NCBI RefSeq assembly: GCF_001279725.1
Contig: NZ_LGDE01000035.1
Span: forward strand, 62,001-126,000
Direction of reading: 5' to 3'
Length of the DNA stretch: 64,000 bases
Source of the DNA: Streptomyces sp. WM4235
GTDB lineage: Bacteria > Actinomycetota > Actinomycetes > Streptomycetales > Streptomycetaceae
Positions 44,974 through 55,506 of the stretch are shown in pieces. The position numbers and the translations under genes were made by a program. A model generated the notes under the pieces. The model was not told where the DNA came from, did no database searches, and saw nothing but the letters and a program-made list of their open reading frames with translations. How positions within the stretch are numbered: position 1 is the stretch's first letter; the number at the start of each line of letters is the position of its first letter.

Positions 44974-45840
44974 CTACGGGACCTCCCGCTCCCCGACCGG
45001 CCGCGCGCCCCTCTCGGAGCCGCTCACGAAGCCGACCAGCGGGGAGATCCGGGTGTACACGCCCGGGCTGTCGGCCCTGCCGCAACCCCGCCCCCAGGAC
45101 ACGACCCCGATGAGCCGCCCCCGGGCCACGAGCGGCCCGCCGCTGTCCCCCTGACAGGCGTCCTTGCCGCCGTCCTTGTCCCCCGCGCACACCATGGAGG
45201 CGGCTCGGTACTGACCGTCCACGTCCCCCGGGTACGCGTCCTCGCAGACCCGGTCCGCGAGGATCTCCACGCGTGCGGCCCGCAGGCCGTACGCGTAGTC
45301 GCCGAAGCCGCTGGTGTCCCCCCAGCCGTACACGGACGCCTCGGTGCCGGCCTCGTAGGCCGGGTGGCCCTTGTCCGCCATGGGGAGCACCTGATTCGCC
45401 GGCACCGCCTCCGCGAGTTCGAGGACGGCGAGGTCGCCGGCGTTGCTCGCGGAGTCGTACGCCGGGTTCACCCGCGCCGCCCGCACCGCGATCTCCCGAC
45501 CGTCCGTCGCACGGAGCTCCGTACGGCCCGCGATCACTCGGAGGTCCGGCACGGACTCGACCGGGCCGCCCAGCACCTGGCGACCCAGGCAGTGGGCCGC
45601 CGTCACCACGGTCGTCGGGGCGACGATCACGCCCCCGCAGAACTGGCCGCCACGGGTACCCCCGAACCGGTCACGGCTGGCCAGGGCCACGACCCAGGGG
45701 CTGTCCGCCACCTTCACCGGCTGCCCGCCGATCACCACGCTGTCCGCGGCCGCCTGCGGCATCCGGGCCAGCGGCGCGGCGGCCGCTCCCGCCACCAGGG
45801 TCAGCGCGCCCGCCAGGGCACGGGCAAAGGGACGACGCAT
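44974..45840 (-). CDS. Secreted trypsin-like serine protease (S1)
   Basis: A 288-aa precursor from ATG 45840 with AGGAGGCCTC. Signal peptide about 1-33 (hydrophobic core ALAGALTLVAGAAAAPL). Catalytic triad: H83 in VVTAAHC, D136 in NAGDLAVLEL, S233 in DACQGDSGGP. Asp227, six residues before the serine, predicts cleavage after Lys/Arg. Cysteine pairs for disulfides are in place (GGQFCGGV/TAAHC, DRVCED/MVCAG, DACQG/GRGCG). A short polar tail (SGSERGARPVGEREVP) follows the domain. It would act outside the cell. It sits alone between the zinc-ribbon gene and hrdB. Confidence 0.92.
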   Translation of the reverse strand: MRRPFARALAGALTLVAGAAAAPLARMPQAAADSVVIGGQPVKVADSPWVVALASRDRFGGTRGGQFCGGVIVAPTTVVTAAHCLGRQVLGGPVESVPDLRVIAGRTELRATDGREIAVRAARVNPAYDSASNAGDLAVLELAEAVPANQVLPMADKGHPAYEAGTEASVYGWGDTSGFGDYAYGLRAARVEILADRVCEDAYPGDVDGQYRAASMVCAGDKDGGKDACQGDSGGPLVARGRLIGVVSWGRGCGRADSPGVYTRISPLVGFVSGSERGARPVGEREVP

Positions 45841-45946
45841 GAGGCCTCCTGACTCCGAGTGTTCATGACTCCACCCAGAGTGGGATGCCCGGTGGCCGTG
45901 CGCACCCGCGCGGCCACCGGGCGTACGCCCCTCGGCGTCGGTCCCG

Positions 45947-47521
<1,575 letters not shown>

Positions 47522-47819
47522 GAACAACCTCTCGGAACGATGGGAACGGCTTCCGACCCCGGGCCTGGTGGTGCTGGACCGGAGCCGACGACCACCGACT
47601 GGGGATGGGCCGGGGGCGCGGGCAGGGGCCGGGGAGCTGTACAGCACCCGCAAGGGCTGCTGTCTTCCCTCCGTCGGCCATCACCACCTAAGTCATCGCG
47701 TGACGTCGCGGAGCGTTACGCCCAATCTTCGTGGCCCGAGTCACACCACTTTTCCGCCATTGCCGCGCATACGGTCATACGCACGGATTCAAGGGCTTCG
47801 AACGCCCCCGCACACGGGT
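47522..47819 (-). other. hrdB upstream region
   Basis: About 300 bp between the whiH terminator and the hrdB start. No gene is supported. hrdB promoters in other Streptomyces lie in this position; I could not place -35/-10 boxes with confidence. The distal part (about 47690-47800) is less GC-rich and the likeliest promoter area. Confidence 0.5.
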
Positions 47820-47848
47820 GTCGCCGGGCCCGAACCGGGCCCGGCGAC
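47820..47848 (-). terminator. whiH terminator
   Basis: GTCGCCGGGCCC and GGGCCCGGCGAC form a perfect 12-bp stem with a 5-nt loop, 37 bp past the whiH stop on the minus strand. Confidence 0.85.
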
Positions 47849-47885
47849 ATGTGGTGCACCCCCGCGCCTGAGCGCGTCGAGCCCG

Positions 47886-48773
47886 TCAGTGCTCGCGCGG
47901 GGCCGGAACCACACGCTCGACCTCCGGATGCACCGTCAGGAGTTGACGCATGGCGTTCTCGGCGCCCAGGGCATCGCCGGCGGCGACGGCCTCGACCATC
48001 CGCGCATGGTGCGCGACGCAGGTTTCGCTGGGGCGGTCGCACGCGGTGACGGGGCTGCCGGAGACCTGGAGGGCGGAGGAGACGATGCCTGACAGGTGCT
48101 CCAGCATGCGGTTGCCCGCGACCTGGATCAGCAGCGCGTGGAACTCGTTGTCGGCACGCGCGAAGGTGATCGAGTCACCTTGCCCGAGGGCGTGGCCCAT
48201 GATCTCGACCATGTCGGCGAGGCGCTGCTGGATGTCGGGGCGACCGTGTCCGGCGGCGAGGCGCGCGGCCAGCGGTTCGATGGTCCAGCGGAGCTCGTTG
48301 AGCTCGCGGCGCTGATCGTCGCGCTGGGGGCCGAAGGCTCGCCATTCGATGATGTCGGGGTCGAGCAGGTTCCAGTCGGCGACCGGGCGGACCCGGGTGC
48401 CGACGTTGGGTCGGGCGCTGACGAGGCCCTTGGCCTCCAGAACGCGCAGGGATTCGCGGACGACCGTGCGGGAGACCTCGAAGCGCTGGCCGATCTCCTC
48501 GGGGACCAGGGGGCGGTCCGCGCCGAGGTCGCCGGAGACGATCATCTGGCCGAGCTGCTGGACGAGTTGGCCGTGCAGTCCGCGGCCTCGACTTCCGGTC
48601 GCGCGGCGGCCCACGCGGCTCAACTCGATGTCGGCGCCGTCCCAGTGGGGCGGTCCGACCCGGTCGGCCCCCTGGGTCTCCGCGTAGGGGTAGCGGTCGA
48701 GGTCGCCCGAGCCGGCGAGGCCGGAGTCGGCGTGGCGGGCGGCGGTCATCATGGTGTGCGCAAGGGTACTCAC
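47886..48773 (-). CDS. whiH: Sporulation regulator WhiH (GntR family)
   Basis: A 295-aa protein from GTG 48773 (AAAGGATTC upstream), beginning MSTLAHTMMTAARHADSG. The N-terminal extension (1-68) precedes a GntR winged helix (about 70-135: LHGQLVQQLGQMIVSGDLGADRPLVPEEIGQRFEVSRTVVRESLRVLEAKGLV). A helical FCD effector domain covers about 155-285 (LRWTIEPLAARLAAGHG, FHALLIQVAGNRMLEHLSGIV). Position next to hrdB and the sequence identify WhiH, which is needed for normal sporulation septation in aerial hyphae and depends on the sigma factor WhiG. An inverted repeat upstream may be its own operator. Confidence 0.95.
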   Translation of the reverse strand: MSTLAHTMMTAARHADSGLAGSGDLDRYPYAETQGADRVGPPHWDGADIELSRVGRRATGSRGRGLHGQLVQQLGQMIVSGDLGADRPLVPEEIGQRFEVSRTVVRESLRVLEAKGLVSARPNVGTRVRPVADWNLLDPDIIEWRAFGPQRDDQRRELNELRWTIEPLAARLAAGHGRPDIQQRLADMVEIMGHALGQGDSITFARADNEFHALLIQVAGNRMLEHLSGIVSSALQVSGSPVTACDRPSETCVAHHARMVEAVAAGDALGAENAMRQLLTVHPEVERVVPAPREH

Positions 48774-48797
48774 GAATCCTTTGTCGGTCGTGCTCCC

Positions 48798-48840
48798 ATC
48801 ACCCTTGAGGTCTTTGGTGAAAAGCACACGAAAGGGTGAT
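48798..48840. promoter_or_regulatory. Inverted repeat in the whiH leader
   Basis: ATCACCCTT (48798-48806) and AAGGGTGAT (48832-48840) are perfect 9-bp inverted arms 25 bp apart, 25-67 bp before the whiH start. A possible autoregulatory operator or mRNA hairpin. Confidence 0.5.
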
Positions 48841-48977
48841 CGGTGCCACCTACGCAATTGACGACTTATCGTAAAGAACCGGGCCTTTTGCGGGGAGTTG
48901 TGGTCCCGGCTGATTGATACGGAACGGAACGGTCACGTTGACCATCACCTCGATCCGAAACGATCATCCACGGTCAT

Positions 48978-50942
48978 TCACCAGCGGACCCGGCTGCGCA
49001 GTCCTGTGAACCCATAGGCGCACAACAGGACCATCAACGACAACACCAGCGCCGTGCCGACGGGTTGGGCCATCACCCGCAGGGCGCCGAGCACCAGGCG
49101 GTCCACCTCCGGTGGCCACTGGGCCCAGGACAACTCGCGCAGCCTGGAGGCGAGCCCGTCCGTCGGGTAGGCGGACGGCCCGTGCAGCGACTTGCGCACC
49201 AGCGGTACGACCATCACCGGCACGACGAGCACCGCCGCCAGACCGGCCGCCGCGGATCGAAAGACACCGGAGGCCAACACCCCGGCCCAGGCGCAGCCGA
49301 TGAGCAGTCCCGCCCAACTCGCGGCCGGCGCGATCCACTCCGCCGGCCGGTCGAGCGGACCGGAGTCGAAGACCAGTCCGAGGGCCGCGGCATCCGCGGT
49401 GACGGCCAGGCCCCCGAGCAGCAGGGCGAGTACGGCGCAGACCCCGAGCTTGGCGGCGAGCAGACCCATCCGACGCGGAACCGTGCCGCGGTCCGCCGAC
49501 AGGGAGGGGTAGCGGTACTCCTCGCCGAAGGCCAGGGCGCCGAGCAGCCCTGCGCCGAGCGCGGCGGGCGGCAGCGGCAACGACTGCGGCCAGGCGGCGA
49601 GCAGCCGGTTCTGCGGGGTGTGTCCGAGGCGGGCGAGGACGAGCGTGATCGCGACGGAGACGACGACGACCGCGGCCGAGGCCAGGAGCGGGGTCGCGGT
49701 CCCGAAGGTTCGCAGCAGTTCGTAGCGCAGGGGGCGCAGGGGACCGCCCACCCGACGCACGGCGCGGGCCGATCGTCCGGAGCCGACCCGCGCGGGCCGG
49801 CCCGGCTCCTCCCCGCCGGCGGCGGGGAACGGGGTGAACCCCGACCCCACTCCCGGCGCCGACCCCACTCCCGGCCCCGGCTCCGGGCCCGCCCCTGCAC
49901 CGAGAACCGGCGCCGACGGCTCGACCTCCGGACCGGGTTCGACCCCGGGGCCGGCGGTGGAGCCCGCCTCGGCCGCGGCTCCCGACTCGGCGTGGGCGGC
50001 CGCCACGGCCGTGGCGTGGGCGGCCGTACGGGCCTCCGAGCGGGCCTGCGGGACGGGCGGAACCGGCGTTCCGGTGTCTCCGATCTCGTCCGCGAGTTGG
50101 TGGACCAGCACCCCGTGCCTGAACGCGGCTTCTCCCACCTCCGCGCAGTCGCTGCCGTAGACCGACAGGCGGCTCCCGCTCTCCGCGACGATCTCCACCG
50201 CGCGCCGGGCCGCCCGGGCCTCCCGGCCCAGGACGTCCGCGAGCCGGGCCGCGTGCGGGGTGCGCACGGCGACGCGGGGACGCAGTCGGGTGCGTGCGAA
50301 GTCCGCCGCGTCCTGGTCCGCGACGAGCCTGCCGGCCCTGATGGAGACGACCCGGTCGGCGTTGCGGGCGGCTTCCTTCGCGTCGTCGGTGGTGAAGAGG
50401 ACCGCGCCGCCGAGAGCGGCGTGCCCGCGCAACAGCTCGTACATCCAGTTGCGTTCGCGTGGCGAGAGCCCGGCGGCGGGCTCGTCGAGGAGCAGGGTGA
50501 AGGGGTCCGCCAGCAGCGCCGCCGCGAGTGCGACGCGACGCTCCATGCCGAGCGAGAGCGAGCCGAGCCGCTGGTCGCGCAGACCGCCGATGCCCACGAC
50601 CTCCAGCATGGTGTCCGCTCGCGACGCCGGGACCCCGTAGGCGGCGCACAGCATCCGCAACTGGTTGAGGACCGTACGCGCCGGATTCCCGGGGACGTCG
50701 CCGAGCAGCACGCCGACCTCACGGCCGGGGTGCGCGATCCGGTGCAGCGGACGGCCGCGGAAGTAGGTGATGCCGCGGCCCGGTTCGAGTTCGAGCATGA
50801 GCCGCAGCGCGGTGGTCTTGCCCGAGCCCGGATCGCCGAGCAGGGCGGTCACGCACCCGGGGCGGACCTCGAAGGTGAGGTCGTCCACCAGGGGCGGGAG
50901 TTCTCGACGGGGTGTACTGGTGAGTCCGATGGCCTGGAGCAT
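48978..50942 (-). CDS. ABC transporter: ATPase fused to a permease-like membrane domain
   Basis: A 654-aa protein. ATG 50942 (GAGAGAAGCG upstream) is preferred to longer in-frame readings. The N-terminal ATPase (1-230) has Walker A LLGDPGSGKTT, the signature region SLSLGMERRVALAAALL (degenerate: LSLGM for LSGGQ) and Walker B FTLLLDEPAAGL. A long Ala/Pro/Gly/Glu linker (about 300-405) follows, then a membrane domain with about six helices (435-650: PLLASAAVVVVSVAITLVLA ... GTALVLSLMVLLCAYGF). ATPase and permease are normally separate proteins in this ABC-2-like class. Substrate unknown. An Asp (GDPGSG) replaces the usual residue in the P-loop. Confidence 0.85.
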   Translation of the reverse strand: MLQAIGLTSTPRRELPPLVDDLTFEVRPGCVTALLGDPGSGKTTALRLMLELEPGRGITYFRGRPLHRIAHPGREVGVLLGDVPGNPARTVLNQLRMLCAAYGVPASRADTMLEVVGIGGLRDQRLGSLSLGMERRVALAAALLADPFTLLLDEPAAGLSPRERNWMYELLRGHAALGGAVLFTTDDAKEAARNADRVVSIRAGRLVADQDAADFARTRLRPRVAVRTPHAARLADVLGREARAARRAVEIVAESGSRLSVYGSDCAEVGEAAFRHGVLVHQLADEIGDTGTPVPPVPQARSEARTAAHATAVAAAHAESGAAAEAGSTAGPGVEPGPEVEPSAPVLGAGAGPEPGPGVGSAPGVGSGFTPFPAAGGEEPGRPARVGSGRSARAVRRVGGPLRPLRYELLRTFGTATPLLASAAVVVVSVAITLVLARLGHTPQNRLLAAWPQSLPLPPAALGAGLLGALAFGEEYRYPSLSADRGTVPRRMGLLAAKLGVCAVLALLLGGLAVTADAAALGLVFDSGPLDRPAEWIAPAASWAGLLIGCAWAGVLASGVFRSAAAGLAAVLVVPVMVVPLVRKSLHGPSAYPTDGLASRLRELSWAQWPPEVDRLVLGALRVMAQPVGTALVLSLMVLLCAYGFTGLRSRVRW

Positions 50943-51070
50943 CGCTTCTCTCGCGGGGTGTGAGACCGCTCTGCGGCAGCATGAGTACCGCAAGCAAGAT
51001 AACGCGATATGTCCGATTTTCAACGCATGAGGCTGTCAGGCGCGTCGGTGTCGGCGGACTGGCCTGCGAC

Positions 51071-51106
51071 GGCCCCCGCCCCCGGGTCCCGGCCGAGGCG
51101 GGGGCC
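51071..51106 (-). terminator. Terminator of the NUDIX gene
   Basis: GGCCCCCGCC and GGCGGGGGCC form a perfect 10-bp stem 22 bp past the NUDIX stop on the minus strand. Confidence 0.75.
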
Positions 51107-51127
51107 GCTCGCCGGGGCCGTGGGACG

Positions 51128-51874
51128 TCAGACCTCCGGGCGCAACATCGGCGGGTTGAGCAGGGTCGCTCCGCCCGCTCGGAAGAGCTGGGCGGGTCGG
51201 CCTCCCTGACGGGTCGTGGTCCCTCCGGCCGGCACCAGGAACCCGGGGGTCCCGGTGACCTTCCGGTGGAAGTTGCGCGGGTCGAGCGCCACGCCCCACA
51301 CGGCCTCGTACACCCTTCGCAGCTCACCGACGGTGAACTCGGGAGGGCAGAAGGCGGTGGCCAGGGAGGAGTATTCGATCTTGGATCGCGCCCGCTCGAC
51401 TCCGTCGGCGAGGATGCGCTCGTGGTCGAAGGCGAGTCCGGCGGGAGCCTCCCCGCCCGCCGCGAGGAGTTCGTCGACGGGGGCCCAGCGGGCGCTGTTC
51501 GCGTCCCCGCCCGCCCGAGGCGCGGGCAGATCCGGAGCCAGCACCAGGTGAGCCACGCTGACCACCCGCATCCGGGGATCGCGCTTCGGATCTCCGTACG
51601 TGGCGAGCTGTTCGAGGTGCGCCCCGTTGCCCACGTCCGGCACGGTCGGGTCGTGCGCGCAGAGGCCGGTTTCCTCGGCGAGTTCCCTGGCCGCGGCACC
51701 GGCGAGGTCCTCGTCATCGCGTACGAAGCCTCCGGGCAGCGCCCAGCGTCCTTGGAACGGCTGCTCCCCCCGTCGGACGACCAGCGCGCAGAGCGCGTGA
51801 CGCTGCACGGTGAGCACGACCAGGTCGACGGTGACGGCGAAGGGCGGGAAGGCCGACGGGTCGTAGGGCGACAT
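51128..51874 (-). CDS. NUDIX protein with C-terminal winged-helix-like domain (NrtR-like)
   Basis: A 248-aa protein from ATG 51874; the ribosome site is weak. Residues 10-145 are a Nudix fold with a complete box, GGFVRDDEDLAGAAARELAEETGL, so hydrolase activity is possible. Residues 165-248 (SLATAFCPPEFTVGELRRVYEAVWGVALDPRNFHRKV) look like the winged-helix domain of NrtR-type regulators. It may be an ADP-ribose-responsive repressor of NAD-related genes or an active ADP-ribose pyrophosphatase. A TCGTC/GACGA inverted repeat lies just upstream. It follows the debranching-enzyme gene by 69 bp. Confidence 0.85.
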   Translation of the reverse strand: MSPYDPSAFPPFAVTVDLVVLTVQRHALCALVVRRGEQPFQGRWALPGGFVRDDEDLAGAAARELAEETGLCAHDPTVPDVGNGAHLEQLATYGDPKRDPRMRVVSVAHLVLAPDLPAPRAGGDANSARWAPVDELLAAGGEAPAGLAFDHERILADGVERARSKIEYSSLATAFCPPEFTVGELRRVYEAVWGVALDPRNFHRKVTGTPGFLVPAGGTTTRQGGRPAQLFRAGGATLLNPPMLRPEV

Positions 51875-51887
51875 GCCGCGATCATAG

Positions 51888-51902
51888 TCGTCTGCCTGAC
51901 GA
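51888..51902. promoter_or_regulatory. Inverted repeat upstream of the NUDIX/NrtR-like gene
   Basis: TCGTC-TGCCT-GACGA, 14 bp before the start, flanked by AT-rich sequence (ATCATAG, GATAAAC). A possible operator; it does not clearly match published NrtR sites. Confidence 0.35.
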
Positions 51903-51943
51903 TAAACAGGGCTTTGGTGATCCCGACGACAGTGATCCGAGAC

Positions 51944-53911
51944 TCAGCCTCCCAGTTGGAGCACATCAGCGGCCTCCTCCACCATCCCGAGGCCGAGTCG
52001 GCTGACCCTGACGCCGAACGGTTGCTCCGACACGCGCAGCCCCGAGAGCCTCAGGGAGCCGAGCGGGGCACCGGGGAGCGGGTGTAGAGCGACCGTGCCG
52101 GCGGGGGCGTCCGGGCGGATCCCCGCGAGGGCGACCAGCGCGTGGACGCCGGCGACGGCGGCCACCGCGGCCGGACGGCAGGCCGCGGGGTGCGGGATCG
52201 GAGCGCTGCCCGTGGTGCGCTGCCCGGCGGCGTACATCTCCGGCAGCCGGTACCCGAAGGTCTCGGCCGCGTCGAGAAGTCCCCGCAACAGACCGGCGGC
52301 CTCCTTCTCGAAGCCCGCCTGGGCCAGGCCGGAGAACGCGACGACGCTCTCGTGGACCCGTACCGCACCCGAACGGTGCCCGAACGGATTGTGGCCGGGC
52401 TCTCGGCTCGACATGCTCCGCAGCCCCCATCCCGAGTCCATCGCGGGTGCTCCGAGCAGCCGGGCCAGTTGCTCGGTACGGGTCCGGTCCAGCAGGCCGG
52501 GGGCCGTCCGGCCGCCGCTCAGCAGTCCGGTGTCCAGCAGGTGCGCGGCGGCTCCCGTCAGGCGAAGCAGGGGGCGGCCGTCGGGATGCAGGGCCGCGGC
52601 GGGCCGTCCGCCGTCCGGGCCGTCGATCCAGAACTCCGCCCGGAACCGCTCCCGCAGTCGGGCTGCCCGGTCCCGCCATTCCTCGGCGCCGGGCCGCCCG
52701 CACCCGTCGAGGAGGTCTGCGCCGAGCAGCGCGGCCCGGTACGCATGGGCCTGGGTCTCGCACCGTCGTGGACCCGGGTCGGGGTCGGCCAGTAGACCGT
52801 CCTCCCCCAGCGCTCCGCGGAGCCATTCCAGGCAGGCCACCGCAGCGGGCAGAAGCCGAGCCACCTCCTCCTCGGGCAGACCCCAGAGCCGGGCCTCGGC
52901 GAGGACCGCGGGGAAGGCGAGCGTGGCCTCGGTCCCGGTACATCCGGGCGGCAACTGTGGTCCGGCCCCGCGCAGCGGTCCCGGGATCATCCCGGCTCCC
53001 GGTCCGCGCCCGTCGACCTGACCGCGGGCGAGGACGCGCAGGGTGGCCGCGGCGAGCCCGGTGCCGAGCGGCAACGCCATCCGGGCCGCCCACAGCGACT
53101 CCGCCGGGGCCAGGCCGAGCCGCCAGGGCGCTCCCGCAGCCGCGAAGGCGTCGCCCGGTTGCTCGGGATCCCTCAGCAGCAGCGCGCCCAGGTCTTCCAC
53201 GCTTGTCCGAAACCATGCCTCGACCCTCGGGTCGTCCCCCTCCGCCCGGGCGTCGGCCAAGGGGTTGGCCACCTGACCGGCCGACGCCCTCGTGGTGCGG
53301 TCCCGGCCGGTCCGCAGCTCGATGGTGCGGGACTCGCCGGGGCCCAGTTCGAGCTGCCAGCGCAGCAGCCCGGTCGAGGCGAGCGCGTCGTCGGGAGCGG
53401 GTTCGGCGGTGACGACGGCCTGGGTGTCGCCGGTGCTCCAGCGCAGCCCGGCCGCGTGCACGGCGGCGGGGAGCTCGGGCCCGGCGCGGCCAGCGGCGAT
53501 CACGGCCAGTTCGGCCAGGTCGGTGCCGAGCGCCAGCTCCACCGGAAGGCGCACGGGGCGGCTCGCGTAACTGCGCAGGGTGATCCGTTCGGTGCCGTCG
53601 GCGTGCCGGACGCGCTCGACGCCGATGTCGGGGTCGGGGCCGGCCTCGGCTCCGGTGCGGACCGTGGCGGTGAAGGCGGCCCGGTCGGCGCCGAGGCTGC
53701 GCCCCTGCACGGCCACCGGGTCCCGGCCGCCGACGCGCAGCACGCAGCGGGAGAGGAGCCGCAGCCCTGCGCGGTAGACCCCGTCGATGCCCCGCCCGGT
53801 CAGCTGGCCGTGCTCGGGCGAGATGGCCAGGCACGGCGCGGCGAGACAGATGACGGCTCCGTGCACGGGCGGCAGTTCGGGCCTGCGGGCGGGTGGTACG
53901 GGGTGGGCCAT
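51944..53911 (-). CDS. Glycogen debranching enzyme-type protein (amylo-alpha-1,6-glucosidase family)
   Basis: A 655-aa protein from ATG 53911 (AAGGCGACGC upstream). The N-terminal beta-rich domain (about 18-250) is of the GDE_N_bis type: GRGIDGVYRAGLRLLSRCVLRV, RHADGTERITLRSYASRPV. The C-terminal part (about 255-640) has an (alpha/alpha)6-barrel look with PWRLGLAPAESLWAARMALPLGTGLAAATLRVLA, LEWLRGALGEDGLLADPDPG, SGWGLRSMSSREPGHNPFGHRSGAVRVHESVVAF. It probably acts on alpha-glucan branch points or related glucosides in the cytoplasm; no signal peptide is present. Longer upstream readings overlap the DUF4192 gene and are not supported. Confidence 0.85.
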   Translation of the reverse strand: MAHPVPPARRPELPPVHGAVICLAAPCLAISPEHGQLTGRGIDGVYRAGLRLLSRCVLRVGGRDPVAVQGRSLGADRAAFTATVRTGAEAGPDPDIGVERVRHADGTERITLRSYASRPVRLPVELALGTDLAELAVIAAGRAGPELPAAVHAAGLRWSTGDTQAVVTAEPAPDDALASTGLLRWQLELGPGESRTIELRTGRDRTTRASAGQVANPLADARAEGDDPRVEAWFRTSVEDLGALLLRDPEQPGDAFAAAGAPWRLGLAPAESLWAARMALPLGTGLAAATLRVLARGQVDGRGPGAGMIPGPLRGAGPQLPPGCTGTEATLAFPAVLAEARLWGLPEEEVARLLPAAVACLEWLRGALGEDGLLADPDPGPRRCETQAHAYRAALLGADLLDGCGRPGAEEWRDRAARLRERFRAEFWIDGPDGGRPAAALHPDGRPLLRLTGAAAHLLDTGLLSGGRTAPGLLDRTRTEQLARLLGAPAMDSGWGLRSMSSREPGHNPFGHRSGAVRVHESVVAFSGLAQAGFEKEAAGLLRGLLDAAETFGYRLPEMYAAGQRTTGSAPIPHPAACRPAAVAAVAGVHALVALAGIRPDAPAGTVALHPLPGAPLGSLRLSGLRVSEQPFGVRVSRLGLGMVEEAADVLQLGG

Positions 53912-54099
53912 GCGTCGCCTTGTCTGCGCTCCGGTCGGTTTCGCTGGGCGGCGGCGCGGCCGGGCCCCCACCACCCCACAGCTGAACGTTTTCACCCCCG
54001 CCCGGGTCACGGGCCCCGGCGGTGGCTCTCCCCGGTGTGGCTCCGGCGGGTGGCCGAGGGCGTCGCGAAGTCGTCCCAGGAGAGGGCCCCGGTAGCGGA

Positions 54100-55440
54100 T
54101 CACTGTTCGCTCCTCGTGGTGCGGCGGGCGTCCCGGCGCTCGGCCTTGGTGCGCCGTCCGGGCGGGCGGCCGGCTCCGGCCGGTCGCTTGCGGCGGGGCT
54201 CCCTGCGCTGCCGTTCCTCGCGCAGGCACTGCCGCAGTCCCTCCGGGTCGATGCCCTCGTTGCAGGCGTGGTGGAGCAGTTGGGCGAAGCGGTAGTCGGC
54301 GTCCGCGCGCAGGGCCAGGTCGAGTGCGACGCGGGCGGTCGGTTCGTCCCCGGTGGACCACGAGACCCATCCGGCGAGAGTGAGCGGGGCCGCGGCGTGC
54401 TCGGCGTAGATCCCTACACAGCGCCGGGCCAGGGCGCGCCACAGGCGCAGTGCGGGTCCTGCCTCCTCGCCCTCCATCCATTCGGCGGCGATGTCGCGGA
54501 TCTCGCGATCCTGAAGGCCGATGATCACGGCGGCCGCCTCGTCGTGCCCCAAAAGGGCGTCGTCCCAGTCGTCCCCACCGGATCCCGACGCGACCGGCGG
54601 CGGAGGCGATGTCATGCGCCGCATGAGGGTGCGGGCCAGGGCGATGGTCTCGGCGCCGATCTCCTCGCGCGTGGCTCCGTCGAGGATCTTCGGCACCAGG
54701 GCGACGGCGGCCCGTTCCAGAGCCGCCTCCTGTTCCCTGGCGGCTGCTCCGCGCAGTGGGGTCAACCTTCCCTCGATCTCCTTCAGGGAGCCCCTGACCT
54801 GCAGGCCGGCGAAGGTGGCCGCAGCGGCCATCACGGAGGTGCCGGGCATGACCAGGGGGTTGCCCTCGGCCGGGCAGCAGCGCGCGTCGGGGCAAACGTA
54901 GGACCAGTAGCGGCCTTCGGAGAGGCACAGGGCCTCCAGGACGGGTACGTCCAGCGTCCCGCAGGCCAAGCGGAGCCGTTGGGCGAGGGGTCGCAACCGG
55001 GTCATCACGCGTTGTCCGCTCTCTCCTTCGCGCGGGTCCTGGCAGAGGAAGACGACGATGCCGTCGGGCTTGCCTCCGCGTCGTTCGCTGCCTCGGACCA
55101 GGGTTTCGGCGACCTGTCGGGCGGTTTCCTCCCATTCCGTCGGAGCGGTGGGAATCCCGACGCGCAGCCGACCGCCGAAGCGCCCGCCCTCGCCGTGGAC
55201 GGCGACCATGACAAGGGAGTCGGTCGGGTGGAAGCCGAGCATGTAGGGCAGCGCATCGGCCAGTTCCGCCGGGCTGCGCAGGGTGATCTGGGATTCGATG
55301 GACGGTCCGGACGGGCCGTTGGACGGCTGGTCGGACGGGCTTGTACCGCGTGGTTGGTCGTCATGCGTCGACGGTCCCGTGCGGGGGCGAATCGCGAAAC
55401 CCCTGTGGATAACTCCCCGAATCAGACCTAACTGGTCCAA
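54100..55440 (-). CDS. DUF4192 protein
   Basis: Up to 446 aa; the only in-frame start before the conserved part is TTG at 55440, with a weak GAAGA ahead, so the true N-terminus is uncertain. DUF4192 runs from about 52 to 385: RSPAELADALPYMLGFHPTDSLVMVAV, GIVVFLCQDPREGESG, LDVPVLEALCLSEGRYWSYVC, GWVSWSTGDEPTARVALDLALRADADYRFAQLL. The cysteines in CPDARCCPAEG are typical. A very basic tail (RREPRRKRPAGAGRPPGRRTKAERRDARRTTR) may bind nucleic acid. Function unknown. It is divergent from recQ across 66 bp; the pair is conserved and may act in DNA metabolism. Confidence 0.82.
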   Translation of the reverse strand: MDQLGLIRGVIHRGFAIRPRTGPSTHDDQPRGTSPSDQPSNGPSGPSIESQITLRSPAELADALPYMLGFHPTDSLVMVAVHGEGGRFGGRLRVGIPTAPTEWEETARQVAETLVRGSERRGGKPDGIVVFLCQDPREGESGQRVMTRLRPLAQRLRLACGTLDVPVLEALCLSEGRYWSYVCPDARCCPAEGNPLVMPGTSVMAAAATFAGLQVRGSLKEIEGRLTPLRGAAAREQEAALERAAVALVPKILDGATREEIGAETIALARTLMRRMTSPPPPVASGSGGDDWDDALLGHDEAAAVIIGLQDREIRDIAAEWMEGEEAGPALRLWRALARRCVGIYAEHAAAPLTLAGWVSWSTGDEPTARVALDLALRADADYRFAQLLHHACNEGIDPEGLRQCLREERQRREPRRKRPAGAGRPPGRRTKAERRDARRTTRSEQ

Positions 55441-55506
55441 TCTTCAATATCCACAGGTCGGGGCCGGCATTGGCGCGATGTCGGCGCCATCAGGTTGCAT
55501 GGGGGC

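Noticed and set aside
47522..47700. Sigma-R-type promoter (GGGAAG ... GCTGTA) for hrdB
   Set aside because: Poor match to GGAAT-N18-GTT; could not be supported by eye.
48866..48895. Complete sigma-WhiG promoter for whiH
   Set aside because: TACGATAA is a fair -10, but the nearest AAA-containing -35 is only about 13-14 bp away where 15-16 is expected; kept as a weak hint only.
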